Shown here: positions 8,484 through 15,902 of the stretch, one piece after another
Position numbering within the stretch: position 1 is the first letter of the stretch
Layout of the letters: each line of letters opens with the position of its first letter
Origin: Bacteroidales bacterium
GTDB lineage: Bacteria > Bacteroidota > Bacteroidia > Bacteroidales > F082
DNA length: 18,130 bases
Assembly (NCBI GenBank): GCA_024689285.1
Contig: JAILDR010000207.1
Span: forward strand, 1-18,130
Reading direction: 5' to 3'
Notes under the pieces: model-generated
Databases searched by the model: none
Seen by the model: the letters and a program-made list of their open reading frames with translations, nothing else
What the model was told of the DNA's origin: nothing
Program-made: the position numbers and the translations under genes

Positions 8484-9809
8484 ATGGCGACTCGCGAACG
8501 CATAAAAAAGGGTTTTTCAAAGCTTCTCAAGGAAGAGAAACTGAAACTGATTGCCAACTACTTCGAGAATCCGGGCGAAGTGGTCAATCTGCTGAAGAGC
8601 TATTGGCACCCCGACTCGAAGCAGCAGCAGCTTTTTGATGAGTTCAGCGAGAACACCATCACCAATTTCTTCATCCCCTACGGCATTTCGCCCAATGTGA
8701 CCATCAACGGCAAGGATTATGTCGTGCCTATGGTCATTGAGGAAAGTTCAGTGGTGGCAGCAGCCTCAGCAGCGGCTAAGTTCTGGGGCGACAGAGGCGG
8801 GTTTCATGCCGAGGTTATCGATGTCCGCAAAGTCGGACAGGTGCATTTTGGCTGGAGCGGGAATAAGGAAAAGCTGTTGGAACTGTTCCCCTCAATTGAG
8901 AAACGTTTGTTGGCCGACAGCGACGAAATGACCGCAAAAATGCGGAAACGCGGCGGCGGTATTCTCAGGATGCAGCTTATCGACTATACCGCACAAATCC
9001 CTGACTATTACCAGATTCGTGTTGAGTTTGGCACGGGCGACGCGATGGGTGCCAATTTCATCAACTCTGCCTTGGAGCAATTCGGCCACAGCCTGCAGGA
9101 CTTCTTCGCTGAGCAGCATGACTTGCCCGAAGACCTCCGCAAGGTGGAAATCATCATGACTATCCTTTCAAACAACACCCCTGACTGTCGCGTAAAGGTT
9201 TGGGTGGAGTGTCCCGTTGAACAATTGGACGGCATCGACGAGCACTTATCGGGTGCCGAATACGCCAAGAAATTCAAGAAAGCGGTAGACATTGCCCATA
9301 TCGATACCGACAGAGCCACAACCCACAACAAAGGCATCTATAACGGCATCGACGCAGTAGTCATCGCCACCGGCAACGACTTCCGTGCTGTTGAGGCAGC
9401 GGGACATACATTCGCTTCGCGCAACGGACATTATGAGAGTCTTTCTTCCGTCACGATTGAGAATGGCATCTTCCATTTCGAGTTGGAGGTCCCGATGGCC
9501 TTGGGTACTATAGGTGGTCTGACCAGCCTGCATCCTTTGGCCAAGAAGACACTTGAACTTTTGGGCAATCCTACCGCTCCCGAGTTGATGATGGTGGCCG
9601 CTACTATGGGTTTGGCCAACAATTTCTCCGCCGTGCGCTCTTTGACCACAAAAGGCATCCAGGCGGGTCACATGAAGATGCACTTGAACAACATCCTGAA
9701 CCAGCTGAATGCCAACGACGATGACAAGAAGAAGGCGAGGGAATACTTTAAGGACAAGACGGTGTCTTATGCGGCGGTGGAACAGTTTTTGGAATCACTG
9801 AAGAAATGA
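8484..9809 (+). CDS. Hydroxymethylglutaryl-CoA reductase, class II type
   Basis: Reduces HMG-CoA to mevalonate, the committed step of the mevalonate pathway. It has 441 residues, a typical class II (bacterial, soluble) length with no membrane segments. Catalytic residues are all visible: Glu86/87 in VIEESSVVAAAS, Lys283 in TTHNKGIYNG, Asp299 in ATGNDFRAVEA, and His396 in GIQAGHMKMH near the C-terminus. The dinucleotide motif GDAMGAN lies at 185-191. Class II enzymes were first known as degradative, but the downstream decarboxylase and kinases make a biosynthetic role likely here. Start at 8484 lies 6 bases after the DUF4468 stop. The stop overlaps the next kinase by four bases (ATGA). Confidence 0.95.
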   Translation: MATRERIKKGFSKLLKEEKLKLIANYFENPGEVVNLLKSYWHPDSKQQQLFDEFSENTITNFFIPYGISPNVTINGKDYVVPMVIEESSVVAAASAAAKFWGDRGGFHAEVIDVRKVGQVHFGWSGNKEKLLELFPSIEKRLLADSDEMTAKMRKRGGGILRMQLIDYTAQIPDYYQIRVEFGTGDAMGANFINSALEQFGHSLQDFFAEQHDLPEDLRKVEIIMTILSNNTPDCRVKVWVECPVEQLDGIDEHLSGAEYAKKFKKAVDIAHIDTDRATTHNKGIYNGIDAVVIATGNDFRAVEAAGHTFASRNGHYESLSSVTIENGIFHFELEVPMALGTIGGLTSLHPLAKKTLELLGNPTAPELMMVAATMGLANNFSAVRSLTTKGIQAGHMKMHLNNILNQLNANDDDKKKAREYFKDKTVSYAAVEQFLESLKK

Positions 9810-10723
9810 GTTGCTATTATTCCCACGGAAAATTCTTATTAACGGGTGAATACCTTGTTTTAAGAGGCGCATTGGCTTTAGCATTGCCCTTGAAGTTTGG
9901 GCAGAGTCTGGAAGTTGAAGTGCTTGACTCCAATGAAAACCGCTTGCAATGGACAGCCTTTAGACCAGAAGGAAAATGGTTCTCCGTAACCTTGAATCGT
10001 GAGAATCTAGTGAACTTCTCCACAGACGACCCCGAAAAAGCCATGCGACTGTGCCAGATACTTCAAGCCGTCAAGCAGCTGAACCCCAAAGCTTTTGAAG
10101 GCTATGACCTGAGCTTTACCACCCGTTTGGACTTCAACCCCAACTGGGGCTTAGGCAGCAGTTCCACCTTGATTGCCAACCTCTCAAGATGGGCTAATGT
10201 GAATCCCTACGAATTATTGAAAAAGACCTTTGGCGGATCGGGTTTCGATATCGCCTGCGCCACAGCGGAAGGACCGATTTATTATCAGTTAATTGATGGA
10301 CATCCGCAGGTGAAAACCATAGATTTTCGACCATCGTTTTCCGACCATCTCTTCTTCGTCTATCAAGGCCAGAAGCAAAGTTCTTCCAAGGAAATCAAAG
10401 CCTTTTTGGAGAAGGCCAACCCTGCCGATTTGCAGAAAGACATAGAAGCCATCTCAGAAGTCAGTCGGGCTGTGCCGAAATGCCAGAATCTGGACGAGTT
10501 TGGTCTATTGATGCAATGCCACGAGCGCATCATCGCCCGCTGTATCGGACAGGAGCCCGTGCAAAAGCGCTTCCCCGACTTTGAAGGCGTTCTGAAATCT
10601 TTAGGTGCCTGGGGTGGAGACTTCATCCTTGCAGCTACGGAATGGGATGAAGCGCAAGTAAAAGATTACTTTAAGAGAAAAGGCTTGGAGGTGATTTTGG
10701 GGTATAAAGATATTGTGTTGTGA
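9806..10723 (+). CDS. GYDIA-type GHMP kinase, candidate phosphomevalonate kinase
   Basis: GHMP-superfamily small-molecule kinase of 305 residues. Seen: N-terminal HGKFLLTGEYLVLRGALALA (7-26), the phosphate-binding motif NWGLGSSSTL (113-122), GSGFDIACA (144-152) corresponding to the family name motif GYDIA with Phe for Tyr and probable catalytic D148, and the third motif SLGAWGGDFILAA (265-277). This subfamily is known in Bacteroidota next to HMG-CoA reductase; its substrate is not firmly assigned. The operon contains a clear mevalonate kinase and a clear diphosphomevalonate decarboxylase but no conventional phosphomevalonate kinase, so phosphorylation of 5-phosphomevalonate is the role that would complete the route. 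That is inference from context; it could also be a second mevalonate kinase. Start overlaps the reductase stop by four bases. Confidence 0.88.
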   Translation: MSCYYSHGKFLLTGEYLVLRGALALALPLKFGQSLEVEVLDSNENRLQWTAFRPEGKWFSVTLNRENLVNFSTDDPEKAMRLCQILQAVKQLNPKAFEGYDLSFTTRLDFNPNWGLGSSSTLIANLSRWANVNPYELLKKTFGGSGFDIACATAEGPIYYQLIDGHPQVKTIDFRPSFSDHLFFVYQGQKQSSSKEIKAFLEKANPADLQKDIEAISEVSRAVPKCQNLDEFGLLMQCHERIIARCIGQEPVQKRFPDFEGVLKSLGAWGGDFILAATEWDEAQVKDYFKRKGLEVILGYKDIVL

Positions 10724-10731
10724 TTTTTTGT

Positions 10732-10739
10732 TACTTTTG
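10732..10739 (+). promoter_or_regulatory. -7 box ahead of the DUF4160/DUF2442 pair
   Basis: TACTTTTG matches TAnnTTTG, 18 bases before the ATG at 10758 and 8 bases after the stop of the preceding kinase. No good TTTG box is present at the usual distance. It suggests that the embedded pair, and the decarboxylase and kinase after it, can be transcribed independently. Confidence 0.5.
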
Positions 10740-10757
10740 CAGAAAAATAATCAAGCT

Positions 10758-11027
10758 ATGGCTGTTTTGACAATGTTTTATGGAATCATCATTTCCATGT
10801 ATTATTACGATAACCGTCAACATCATTTTCCCCATATTCATGCTAAATGTCAGGGGAAAGAGGCTGTAATTAGAATACCTGATGGTGAGCTTATTGAAGG
10901 TGAACTTCCAATGGGTAAGAATAAACTTGTTCAAGCATGGCTGGAAATTCATAAGGATGAACTGATGGCAGATTGGGAATTGGCTACCAATGGAACCAAT
11001 GTGTTCCAAATAGAACCTTTAAAGTAA
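10758..11027 (+). CDS. DUF4160 domain protein
   Basis: Small cytosolic protein of 89 residues with the hallmarks of DUF4160: FYGIIISMYYYDN near the start, a histidine-rich HHFPHIHA (22-29), EAVIRIPDGELIEGELP, then WLEIHKDELMADWELA and a terminal IEPLK. The biochemical activity is not known to me. It is followed after 6 bases by a DUF2442 gene; the two families are recurrent neighbours and have been suspected of forming a toxin-antitoxin-like module, which is unproven. The frame is open upstream to 10713, but 10758 gives the usual N-terminus and lies after the -7 box. Base composition is AT-richer than that of the flanking pathway genes (about 37-38% G+C in two 60-base stretches I counted), which fits later acquisition. 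Confidence 0.85.
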   Translation: MAVLTMFYGIIISMYYYDNRQHHFPHIHAKCQGKEAVIRIPDGELIEGELPMGKNKLVQAWLEIHKDELMADWELATNGTNVFQIEPLK

Positions 11028-11033
11028 TAGGCT

Positions 11034-11273
11034 ATGAATCCTCGAGTAAAATCAGTAAAAGCAGAAAGTAATTATATATTACTGTTGGAATTTGCCAATG
11101 GCGAAAGGAAACGTTTTGACGTTTCACCATATATTGGAAAAGGGATTTTTTCACCGCTTTCTGATGAGTCTTTTTTCCGTAGAGTAAAAGTCTTCTTGGG
11201 AAGCATACAATGGCCCAATGGTGCCGACCTCTGCCCCGACACTTTATACTTGGATTCAGTAAGTGTGTTATGA
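11034..11273 (+). CDS. DUF2442 domain protein
   Basis: Small protein of 79 residues. Seen: NPRVKSVKAESNYILLLEFA, then GERKRFDVSPYIGKGIFSPL, FFRRVKVFLGSIQWPNGADL and a terminal CPDTLYLDSV, all matching the DUF2442 pattern (LxxxF.NGE.r.fDv...w..G.Dl.pd.Ly). Function is unknown; it is the partner of the upstream DUF4160 gene. Its stop TGA (11271-11273) overlaps the ATG of the mevalonate diphosphate decarboxylase gene (11270-11272), so the pathway gene is now coupled to translation of this unrelated protein. AT-rich like its partner. Confidence 0.85.
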   Translation: MNPRVKSVKAESNYILLLEFANGERKRFDVSPYIGKGIFSPLSDESFFRRVKVFLGSIQWPNGADLCPDTLYLDSVSVL

Positions 11274-12358
11274 AGACATCCGAAATGGACTGGCTAAACG
11301 AGGCATATAAAGGCGAAGTGCCCAATGGCTTTCAAGGGAAAGTCGGTTGGCAGAGCCCGTCTAACATCGCCTTGGTGAAATATTGGGGCAAACGCGGCAA
11401 ACAGCTCCCCCAAAATCCTTCGCTTAGCTTTACGTTGTCGGAATGTCGCTCCGAGACATTCGTTACTTTTGAAAAAGCAAAGCAATTCGGCTTCCAGTTC
11501 TTCTTTGAAGGCCAAGAGAACCCTGCTTTTGGCACAAAGATTGAAAAGTTCCTGAATGAGAATCAGGCCTGTTTCCCCTTCATTAATCAATTGAACTTGA
11601 AGGTGGAAAGCCGTAATACGTTTCCGCATTCTTCGGGCATAGCTTCCTCTGCCTCATCGATGAGTGCCTTTGTGATGTGTTTGTTGGAGATTGAAATGTT
11701 ATTGAACGTCCCTGTCAAAAAGCCGATAGATTTACACAAAGCCTCATACTTTGCCAGACTGGCTTCAGGCAGCGCGGCAAGATCTGTGTTTCCCAAAATG
11801 GCACTCTGGGGCGCAACAGAAGCATACGCAGGCAGTTCCGATGAATATGCTGTTTCGTTGGAAAACGACATACACCCTGTTTTCAGGACCTTCCGCGACA
11901 GCATCCTGATTGTCAGTGGCGAGAAGAAATCTGTTTCCAGTCGTGCAGGACATGGTCTGATGGAAGGTAATCCTTATGCTCCAGCACGTTATGCACATGC
12001 CAACGAGAATATCGAAAACCTACTGACTGCCTTGAAATCAGGTGAATTAGACACCTTTATGAATATCACGGAGTCGGAAGCCCTGCAGCTCCACGCCCTG
12101 ATGATGTGTTCCAACCCGTCCTATATCTTGATGAAGCCCAACACGCTGCGCATCATCGAAGAGGTAAGGAGTTTCCGAAACGAGACCCACATCCCGTTGT
12201 GCTTCACTTTGGATGCAGGCCCCAATGTGCATCTGCTTTATCCCGAAAGCGAGGCGGAGAAAGTAGAACAATTCATCAAGAGCGGCTTGGAGGCGTATTG
12301 CGACCAAGGCCGTTGGATTGCTGACCACGTGGGCGATGGACCGAAAAAATTTGCATGA
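11270..12358 (+). CDS. mvaD: Diphosphomevalonate decarboxylase
   Basis: ATP-dependent decarboxylation of 5-diphosphomevalonate to isopentenyl diphosphate, the last step of the classical mevalonate route. From 11270 it has 362 residues, slightly longer than usual. Seen: SPSNIALVKYWGKR (29-42), the GHMP phosphate loop HSSGIASSASSMSAF (120-134), ASGSAARSVF (165-174) with catalytic Arg at about 171, and TLDAGPNVHLLY (313-324) with catalytic Asp315. These are diagnostic and separate it from the kinases. The frame is open to 11210, inside DUF2442, but the ATG at 11270 (or 11285, giving MDWLNEAYKGEV) is the likely start. The first choice creates a four-base overlap with DUF2442. Its stop overlaps the mevalonate kinase start. 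In cluster order it should sit near the GYDIA kinase, from which it is separated by the two DUF genes. Confidence 0.95.
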   Translation: MKTSEMDWLNEAYKGEVPNGFQGKVGWQSPSNIALVKYWGKRGKQLPQNPSLSFTLSECRSETFVTFEKAKQFGFQFFFEGQENPAFGTKIEKFLNENQACFPFINQLNLKVESRNTFPHSSGIASSASSMSAFVMCLLEIEMLLNVPVKKPIDLHKASYFARLASGSAARSVFPKMALWGATEAYAGSSDEYAVSLENDIHPVFRTFRDSILIVSGEKKSVSSRAGHGLMEGNPYAPARYAHANENIENLLTALKSGELDTFMNITESEALQLHALMMCSNPSYILMKPNTLRIIEEVRSFRNETHIPLCFTLDAGPNVHLLYPESEAEKVEQFIKSGLEAYCDQGRWIADHVGDGPKKFA

Positions 12359-13239
12359 TGAGAGAGTGTTATTATAGCAAGGTTATCCTCTTTGGCGAAT
12401 ACTCGATGATTTTCGATAGTACCGCCTTGATGGTGCCTCTGAAGCAATTCTCAGCCCAATGGCGTTTTGCTTCGCATCTGTTGGTGCAAGGTGTAGCTGC
12501 TTCCCATACCAATTTGCAACGCTTTGCGGAGTATCTTTCCACTTTGGATATTAAAGACCTTTTTGATTTACAAAGGTTTAACCATGATTTGTGTTACAAC
12601 CTCTTTTTGGATTCCAATGTGCCTTCGGGCTATGGATTGGGCAGCTCGGGTACGTTGGTGGCGGCTGTTTATGATGCCTATGCGAAGCCGAAAACTGATG
12701 ATTGTCTGAAACTGAAGGAGATTTTCGGCAAGATGGAGAGTTATTTCCACGGCAGCAGCTCGGGCATTGATCCCCTGCAATGCTATTTGGGCAAGCCTTT
12801 CAAAATCACGCCCACCGGGGTGCAAATCCTTTCAGATGATTTTCTCAGCAAAGATATCCGTATCTGCCTGATTGACACGAAAATCAAGAGCAACACCAAG
12901 CCTTTGGTCAACCATTTTAAGAAGCAACGCAACGATACCGACTTTTTGAAGCGGTTTCAGAAGGATTATGTGCCCTGCGTTTCAGCCTGTATCGATGCAA
13001 TGATTGGGGGCGAGAATGAGGTGTTTTTCAATTCCTTGAAGCAGCTTACCCGAGGCCAACTGGAGTTTCTTCGTCCGATGATAACAGACAACACTTTGAA
13101 CCTTTTCACCACCGACTATGACTTCCATTTTGGCGTAAAGATTTCAGGCTCAGGCGGCGGTGGCTATGTGTTAGGTTTCACTGACGATGTCCCGAAGGCT
13201 TCCGAATTGCTCAAGAATTTTGAAGTGATTTGGCTTTAA
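12355..13239 (+). CDS. Mevalonate kinase
   Basis: GHMP kinase phosphorylating mevalonate at O5. It has 294 residues, near the usual size. Seen: SKVILFGEYSMIFDSTAL (8-25) with the conserved Glu15, phosphate loop VPSGYGLGSSGTLVAA (89-104), ESYFHGSSSGIDPLQ (128-142) with catalytic Asp139, and the third motif ISGSGGGGYVLGF (263-275). HGSSSGIDP is characteristic of mevalonate kinases. Two adjacent ATGs (12355 and 12358) could start the protein; the first overlaps the decarboxylase stop. I considered phosphomevalonate kinase, but the motifs fit mevalonate kinase better. The next gene, gtrA, starts 20 bases downstream and has its own promoter inside the end of this gene. Confidence 0.88.
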   Translation: MMRECYYSKVILFGEYSMIFDSTALMVPLKQFSAQWRFASHLLVQGVAASHTNLQRFAEYLSTLDIKDLFDLQRFNHDLCYNLFLDSNVPSGYGLGSSGTLVAAVYDAYAKPKTDDCLKLKEIFGKMESYFHGSSSGIDPLQCYLGKPFKITPTGVQILSDDFLSKDIRICLIDTKIKSNTKPLVNHFKKQRNDTDFLKRFQKDYVPCVSACIDAMIGGENEVFFNSLKQLTRGQLEFLRPMITDNTLNLFTTDYDFHFGVKISGSGGGGYVLGFTDDVPKASELLKNFEVIWL

Positions 13240-13252
13240 TTGTCTATTTTTG
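13219..13252 (+). promoter_or_regulatory. Bacteroidota-type promoter of gtrA
   Basis: TTTG at 13219-13222, a 22-base spacer and TATTTTTG at 13245-13252 match the -33 and -7 boxes. The ATG is at 13260, seven bases after the -7 box, so transcription would begin at or next to the start codon and the mRNA would be leaderless or nearly so. Confidence 0.65.
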
Positions 13253-13259
13253 CAGTCTA

Positions 13260-13793
13260 ATGTCAGCCCTCCGCAACATAGAATCCTGGACAGAACGCAC
13301 TTTGACCACCGTCATCGACTTTTTCTATCCGCCTTTCCGCAAGGTGATGAGCCTCGAACTGTTCCGTTACGGAGCCTGTGGAGGAATGAACCTGGTTTTG
13401 GAATGGGTACTGTATTATGTATTTTACCACTATGTGTTTCATGCCCAGGTGTTTGACCTCGGTTTCATCGCTTTCACGCCTCATATTGCCGCTTTCGTGT
13501 TCAAGTTTCCCATCACCTTCCTCACTGGTTTCTGGATGTCGCGTCATATCAGTTTTTCAGGCTCCACTTTGCGTGGCAGAACGCAGATTGTCAGGTATTT
13601 TCTTGTTACCATCGGCAATATCCTTATCAATTATTTTGGCCTGAAACTCTTTGTCGAAATCTTCCAATGGTGGCCCACCGTCTCCTACGTCATCATCTCC
13701 ATCATCTGCGTGACGTTCAGCTATCTGACGAACAAGTTTTATTCCTTCCGCAAGGAGACTATGGAACACAAAAAAGGCCGGAACTCAGAGTAG
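13260..13793 (+). CDS. GtrA-like membrane protein
   Basis: Small integral membrane protein of the GtrA/DPMS family, proposed to carry or flip polyprenyl-phosphate-linked sugars across the inner membrane. It has 177 residues. Four hydrophobic segments are seen at about 36-60, 68-92, 108-132 and 138-158, with the family features FRYGACGGMN near the first segment, MSRHISFSG between the second and third, and SYLTNKFYSFRK after the fourth. A cytosolic N-terminal arm of about 35 residues precedes. The frame is open to 13230, inside the kinase gene, but 13260 follows the promoter and is the better start. Position after mevalonate genes and facing a polysaccharide operon with a WecA-like enzyme fits a polyprenyl-phosphate role, which is inference. 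The last codons lie inside the terminator hairpin. Confidence 0.9.
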   Translation: MSALRNIESWTERTLTTVIDFFYPPFRKVMSLELFRYGACGGMNLVLEWVLYYVFYHYVFHAQVFDLGFIAFTPHIAAFVFKFPITFLTGFWMSRHISFSGSTLRGRTQIVRYFLVTIGNILINYFGLKLFVEIFQWWPTVSYVIISIICVTFSYLTNKFYSFRKETMEHKKGRNSE

Positions 13794-13807
13794 AGTTCCA
13801 GCCTTTT
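13772..13807. terminator. Bidirectional terminator between gtrA and the polysaccharide operon
   Basis: GGAACTC (13780-13786) pairs with GAGTTCC (13793-13799) around a 6-base loop. The stem continues below a C/A mismatch with AAAAGGC (13772-13778) and GCCTTTT (13801-13807). A tracts on one side and T tracts on the other let it act on both strands. The gtrA stop codon TAG (13791-13793) lies at the loop, and the WecA-like gene ends 24 bases away on the other strand. Confidence 0.85.
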
Positions 13808-13830
13808 CGGTATGATTTGGCGTAAAGAAG

Positions 13831-15000
13831 TCAGCGTTGTTTGCCTGCGGCTTTCAGTTGCTTTCTTTCTTCATCGGACATATTCTCGAATTCATCCATG
13901 TTGATGCCATACGTCTCTCTCACTTTTTGGGCGATACGTTTGCGACGGCCCAGCATATAGTACAAGCCAAAGCAAATGGCCACACTTGCCATAACGACTC
14001 CATAAAGTTGCCAACGCATAGGTAAAAACGACCTTGCCAAGATTCCAAAAAACAAAACAACCAACATGTTCAGTATGATTTCCAGCAAAGCCGTTTCCAG
14101 ATGATGGAAACCATAGTCAATAAAGGCATGATGCAAGTGCGTCTTATCGGGATGAAATGGCGACTCGCCCCGACTGATTCTGCCAAACATTACCCTTACC
14201 GTATCGCAAATCGGGACTGACAACACAGCATAGGCGTAGGCAATCAAACAAACCCCAGTGCCTTCAAATCTTTTAGCACAGGCTGAATCCTTGGTCAGCA
14301 TGGCCATCACCATATCGCAAAGCGCAATACCCAACATCATAGTTCCGGCATCACCGATGAACATCTTGGAGCGCTTCCCAAATACATTCATAATGAAAAA
14401 AGGAATCAGTGCCCCAACAATTGAAACCCCTAAGGCTGCACGTACAAAATCATGCGCCCTGAAAAAAATCCAGGCATAAAAACCGAAAGCAATGATACAG
14501 ATACCTGAAGAAAGGCCATCAATACCGTCAATCATATTAATGGCATTGATGATGCCCACGCAACCAATGACCGTCAACGGCCAGGCAATCCAAGGGGAAA
14601 TCTCATGAACGCCCCATAAACCATGCAAGTCATTGACAGGGTAGTTGTTGAACAAGGCCAATCCAACTACAAGAATCACCTCCAACACAAAACGTAGCCC
14701 TGCTGGAAGCTTTTTTCGGTCATCCCATGCACCGATGAGCAGCATCAGCAGCATGGCAATCTGTATGGGTACAATGGACATGCAGTCATACATATACCAA
14801 TAAGACAGCGAACCCGCCATAGCCCCCAGAAACACAACAAAACCGCCCATTACTGGAACTGGTTTGCGTTGCAGCTTTCTCGCTTCGGGATTGTCATAAA
14901 TATGCTTTTTCTTGGCAAAATTCAATACTGGTTGATGCGCCAATGACGCTACTACCAGAGAAATAATAAATACAACTACGATAAAATATATATCATGCAT
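13831..15000 (-). CDS. WecA-like undecaprenyl-phosphate sugar-1-phosphate transferase
   Basis: Integral membrane enzyme of the MraY/WecA family (glycosyltransferase 4) that loads a nucleotide-sugar phosphate, likely GlcNAc-1-phosphate or a related aminosugar, onto undecaprenyl phosphate to begin surface polysaccharide. It has 389 residues and about ten or eleven hydrophobic segments. Seen: Asp pair GAWDDRKK (90-97), INAINMIDGIDGL (151-163), MFIGDAGTMMLG (213-224) and the cytosolic HPDKTHLHH (283-291), which resembles the WecA HIH loop and not MraY. A hydrophilic C-terminal tail of about 40 residues (from about 350) is rich in charged residues. It is the last gene of the minus-strand operon, 53 bases after the deacetylase. 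The exact sugar cannot be told from sequence. Confidence 0.93.
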   Translation of the reverse strand: MHDIYFIVVVFIISLVVASLAHQPVLNFAKKKHIYDNPEARKLQRKPVPVMGGFVVFLGAMAGSLSYWYMYDCMSIVPIQIAMLLMLLIGAWDDRKKLPAGLRFVLEVILVVGLALFNNYPVNDLHGLWGVHEISPWIAWPLTVIGCVGIINAINMIDGIDGLSSGICIIAFGFYAWIFFRAHDFVRAALGVSIVGALIPFFIMNVFGKRSKMFIGDAGTMMLGIALCDMVMAMLTKDSACAKRFEGTGVCLIAYAYAVLSVPICDTVRVMFGRISRGESPFHPDKTHLHHAFIDYGFHHLETALLEIILNMLVVLFFGILARSFLPMRWQLYGVVMASVAICFGLYYMLGRRKRIAQKVRETYGINMDEFENMSDEERKQLKAAGKQR

Positions 15001-15053
15001 AATGATTGATTGATTAGTGGTTCATAAAATTGGTTGTTTGTCGGTGCTATTAA

Positions 15054-15902
15054 TCATAATTGGATTCGTTGTACTTTTGTCCAATCCAAAGTCTTATTGG
15101 CAGTTTCGACATCAACAAACCGGAAGTCTGTCAGCCATCGACGCAGTTTCCGCTCGGCACCTTTCAGGCCGTAGTATGACTTGAACTTGCGGACTGCCGG
15201 GAGGCTTTTAATCATCGGCTGACCGGCATCCAAGTCACGGGGATGGATATAGCTCAGCAGATACTCGTCAGATTCTTCAGTCCATTTCTTTATCAATGGA
15301 TAAGGGAAGAGGCGGAAATAGCCACCACCGGAAAACATGAGATGCTTGCCGGCAATGGTCTTGAAGCCTACAGGGAACTCCTTCATCTGAACGCCATTAT
15401 AATCGATAATGCCTGGGGCTGCCTTAGGATAAGAGGGCATTCCCCCGTGACCGTGAGGAGCAGGGAACACCGAACAATCGTATTTGATGCCCAACTCGGA
15501 CAGGATTTCGAAAGCCCAAGCCTCCGACTCACGGATGCTAAAACCGGGAGCCCGAAAACACTCCACCTTCTTGCCCGTGATGTCCTCCAGCATCTTTGTC
15601 CCTTCCTCCACATCGGCCCTGAATTCCTCTGGGGTCTGCTGCCACACCAGCTGGTGGTTCATTGTATGGCACCCTATCTGGTACTGCTCAGCAATCCTCT
15701 TCACCAAATCGGGGTAGGTCTTTGCAATCCAACCGATGATGAAAAACGTGGCCTTGGTGTGGGTGTCCTCCAGCACTCGGAACAGACGTTCCACATTGTC
15801 GTATATGCGCACCTCGTAGTTCTTCCACTCGTTCTCCGTACGTGTGGCATCGCAATCCAAAAGGTGGAACCATTCTTCTATATCGAAGGTTAAAATGTTC
15901 AT
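15054..15902 (-). CDS. Polysaccharide deacetylase with DUF3473-type C-terminus
   Basis: NodB-fold carbohydrate esterase 4 protein of 282 residues, of the subtype found beside exopolysaccharide and XrtA/PEP-CTERM loci. Seen: TFDIEEWFH (5-13) with the catalytic/metal Asp, ATFFIIGWIA (51-60), metal histidines in GCHTMNHQLV (77-86), FRAPGFSIRE (116-125), and the DUF3473 region from about 190 with GGGYFRLFPY and YIHPRDLD (218-225). It should remove N-acetyl groups from an aminosugar in a lipid-linked glycan or polymer. It has no signal peptide, so it acts in the cytosol or is exported otherwise. The start overlaps the VanZ-like stop by four bases, so the two are coupled. No exosortase is present in the window. 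Confidence 0.92.
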   Translation of the reverse strand: MNILTFDIEEWFHLLDCDATRTENEWKNYEVRIYDNVERLFRVLEDTHTKATFFIIGWIAKTYPDLVKRIAEQYQIGCHTMNHQLVWQQTPEEFRADVEEGTKMLEDITGKKVECFRAPGFSIRESEAWAFEILSELGIKYDCSVFPAPHGHGGMPSYPKAAPGIIDYNGVQMKEFPVGFKTIAGKHLMFSGGGYFRLFPYPLIKKWTEESDEYLLSYIHPRDLDAGQPMIKSLPAVRKFKSYYGLKGAERKLRRWLTDFRFVDVETANKTLDWTKVQRIQL

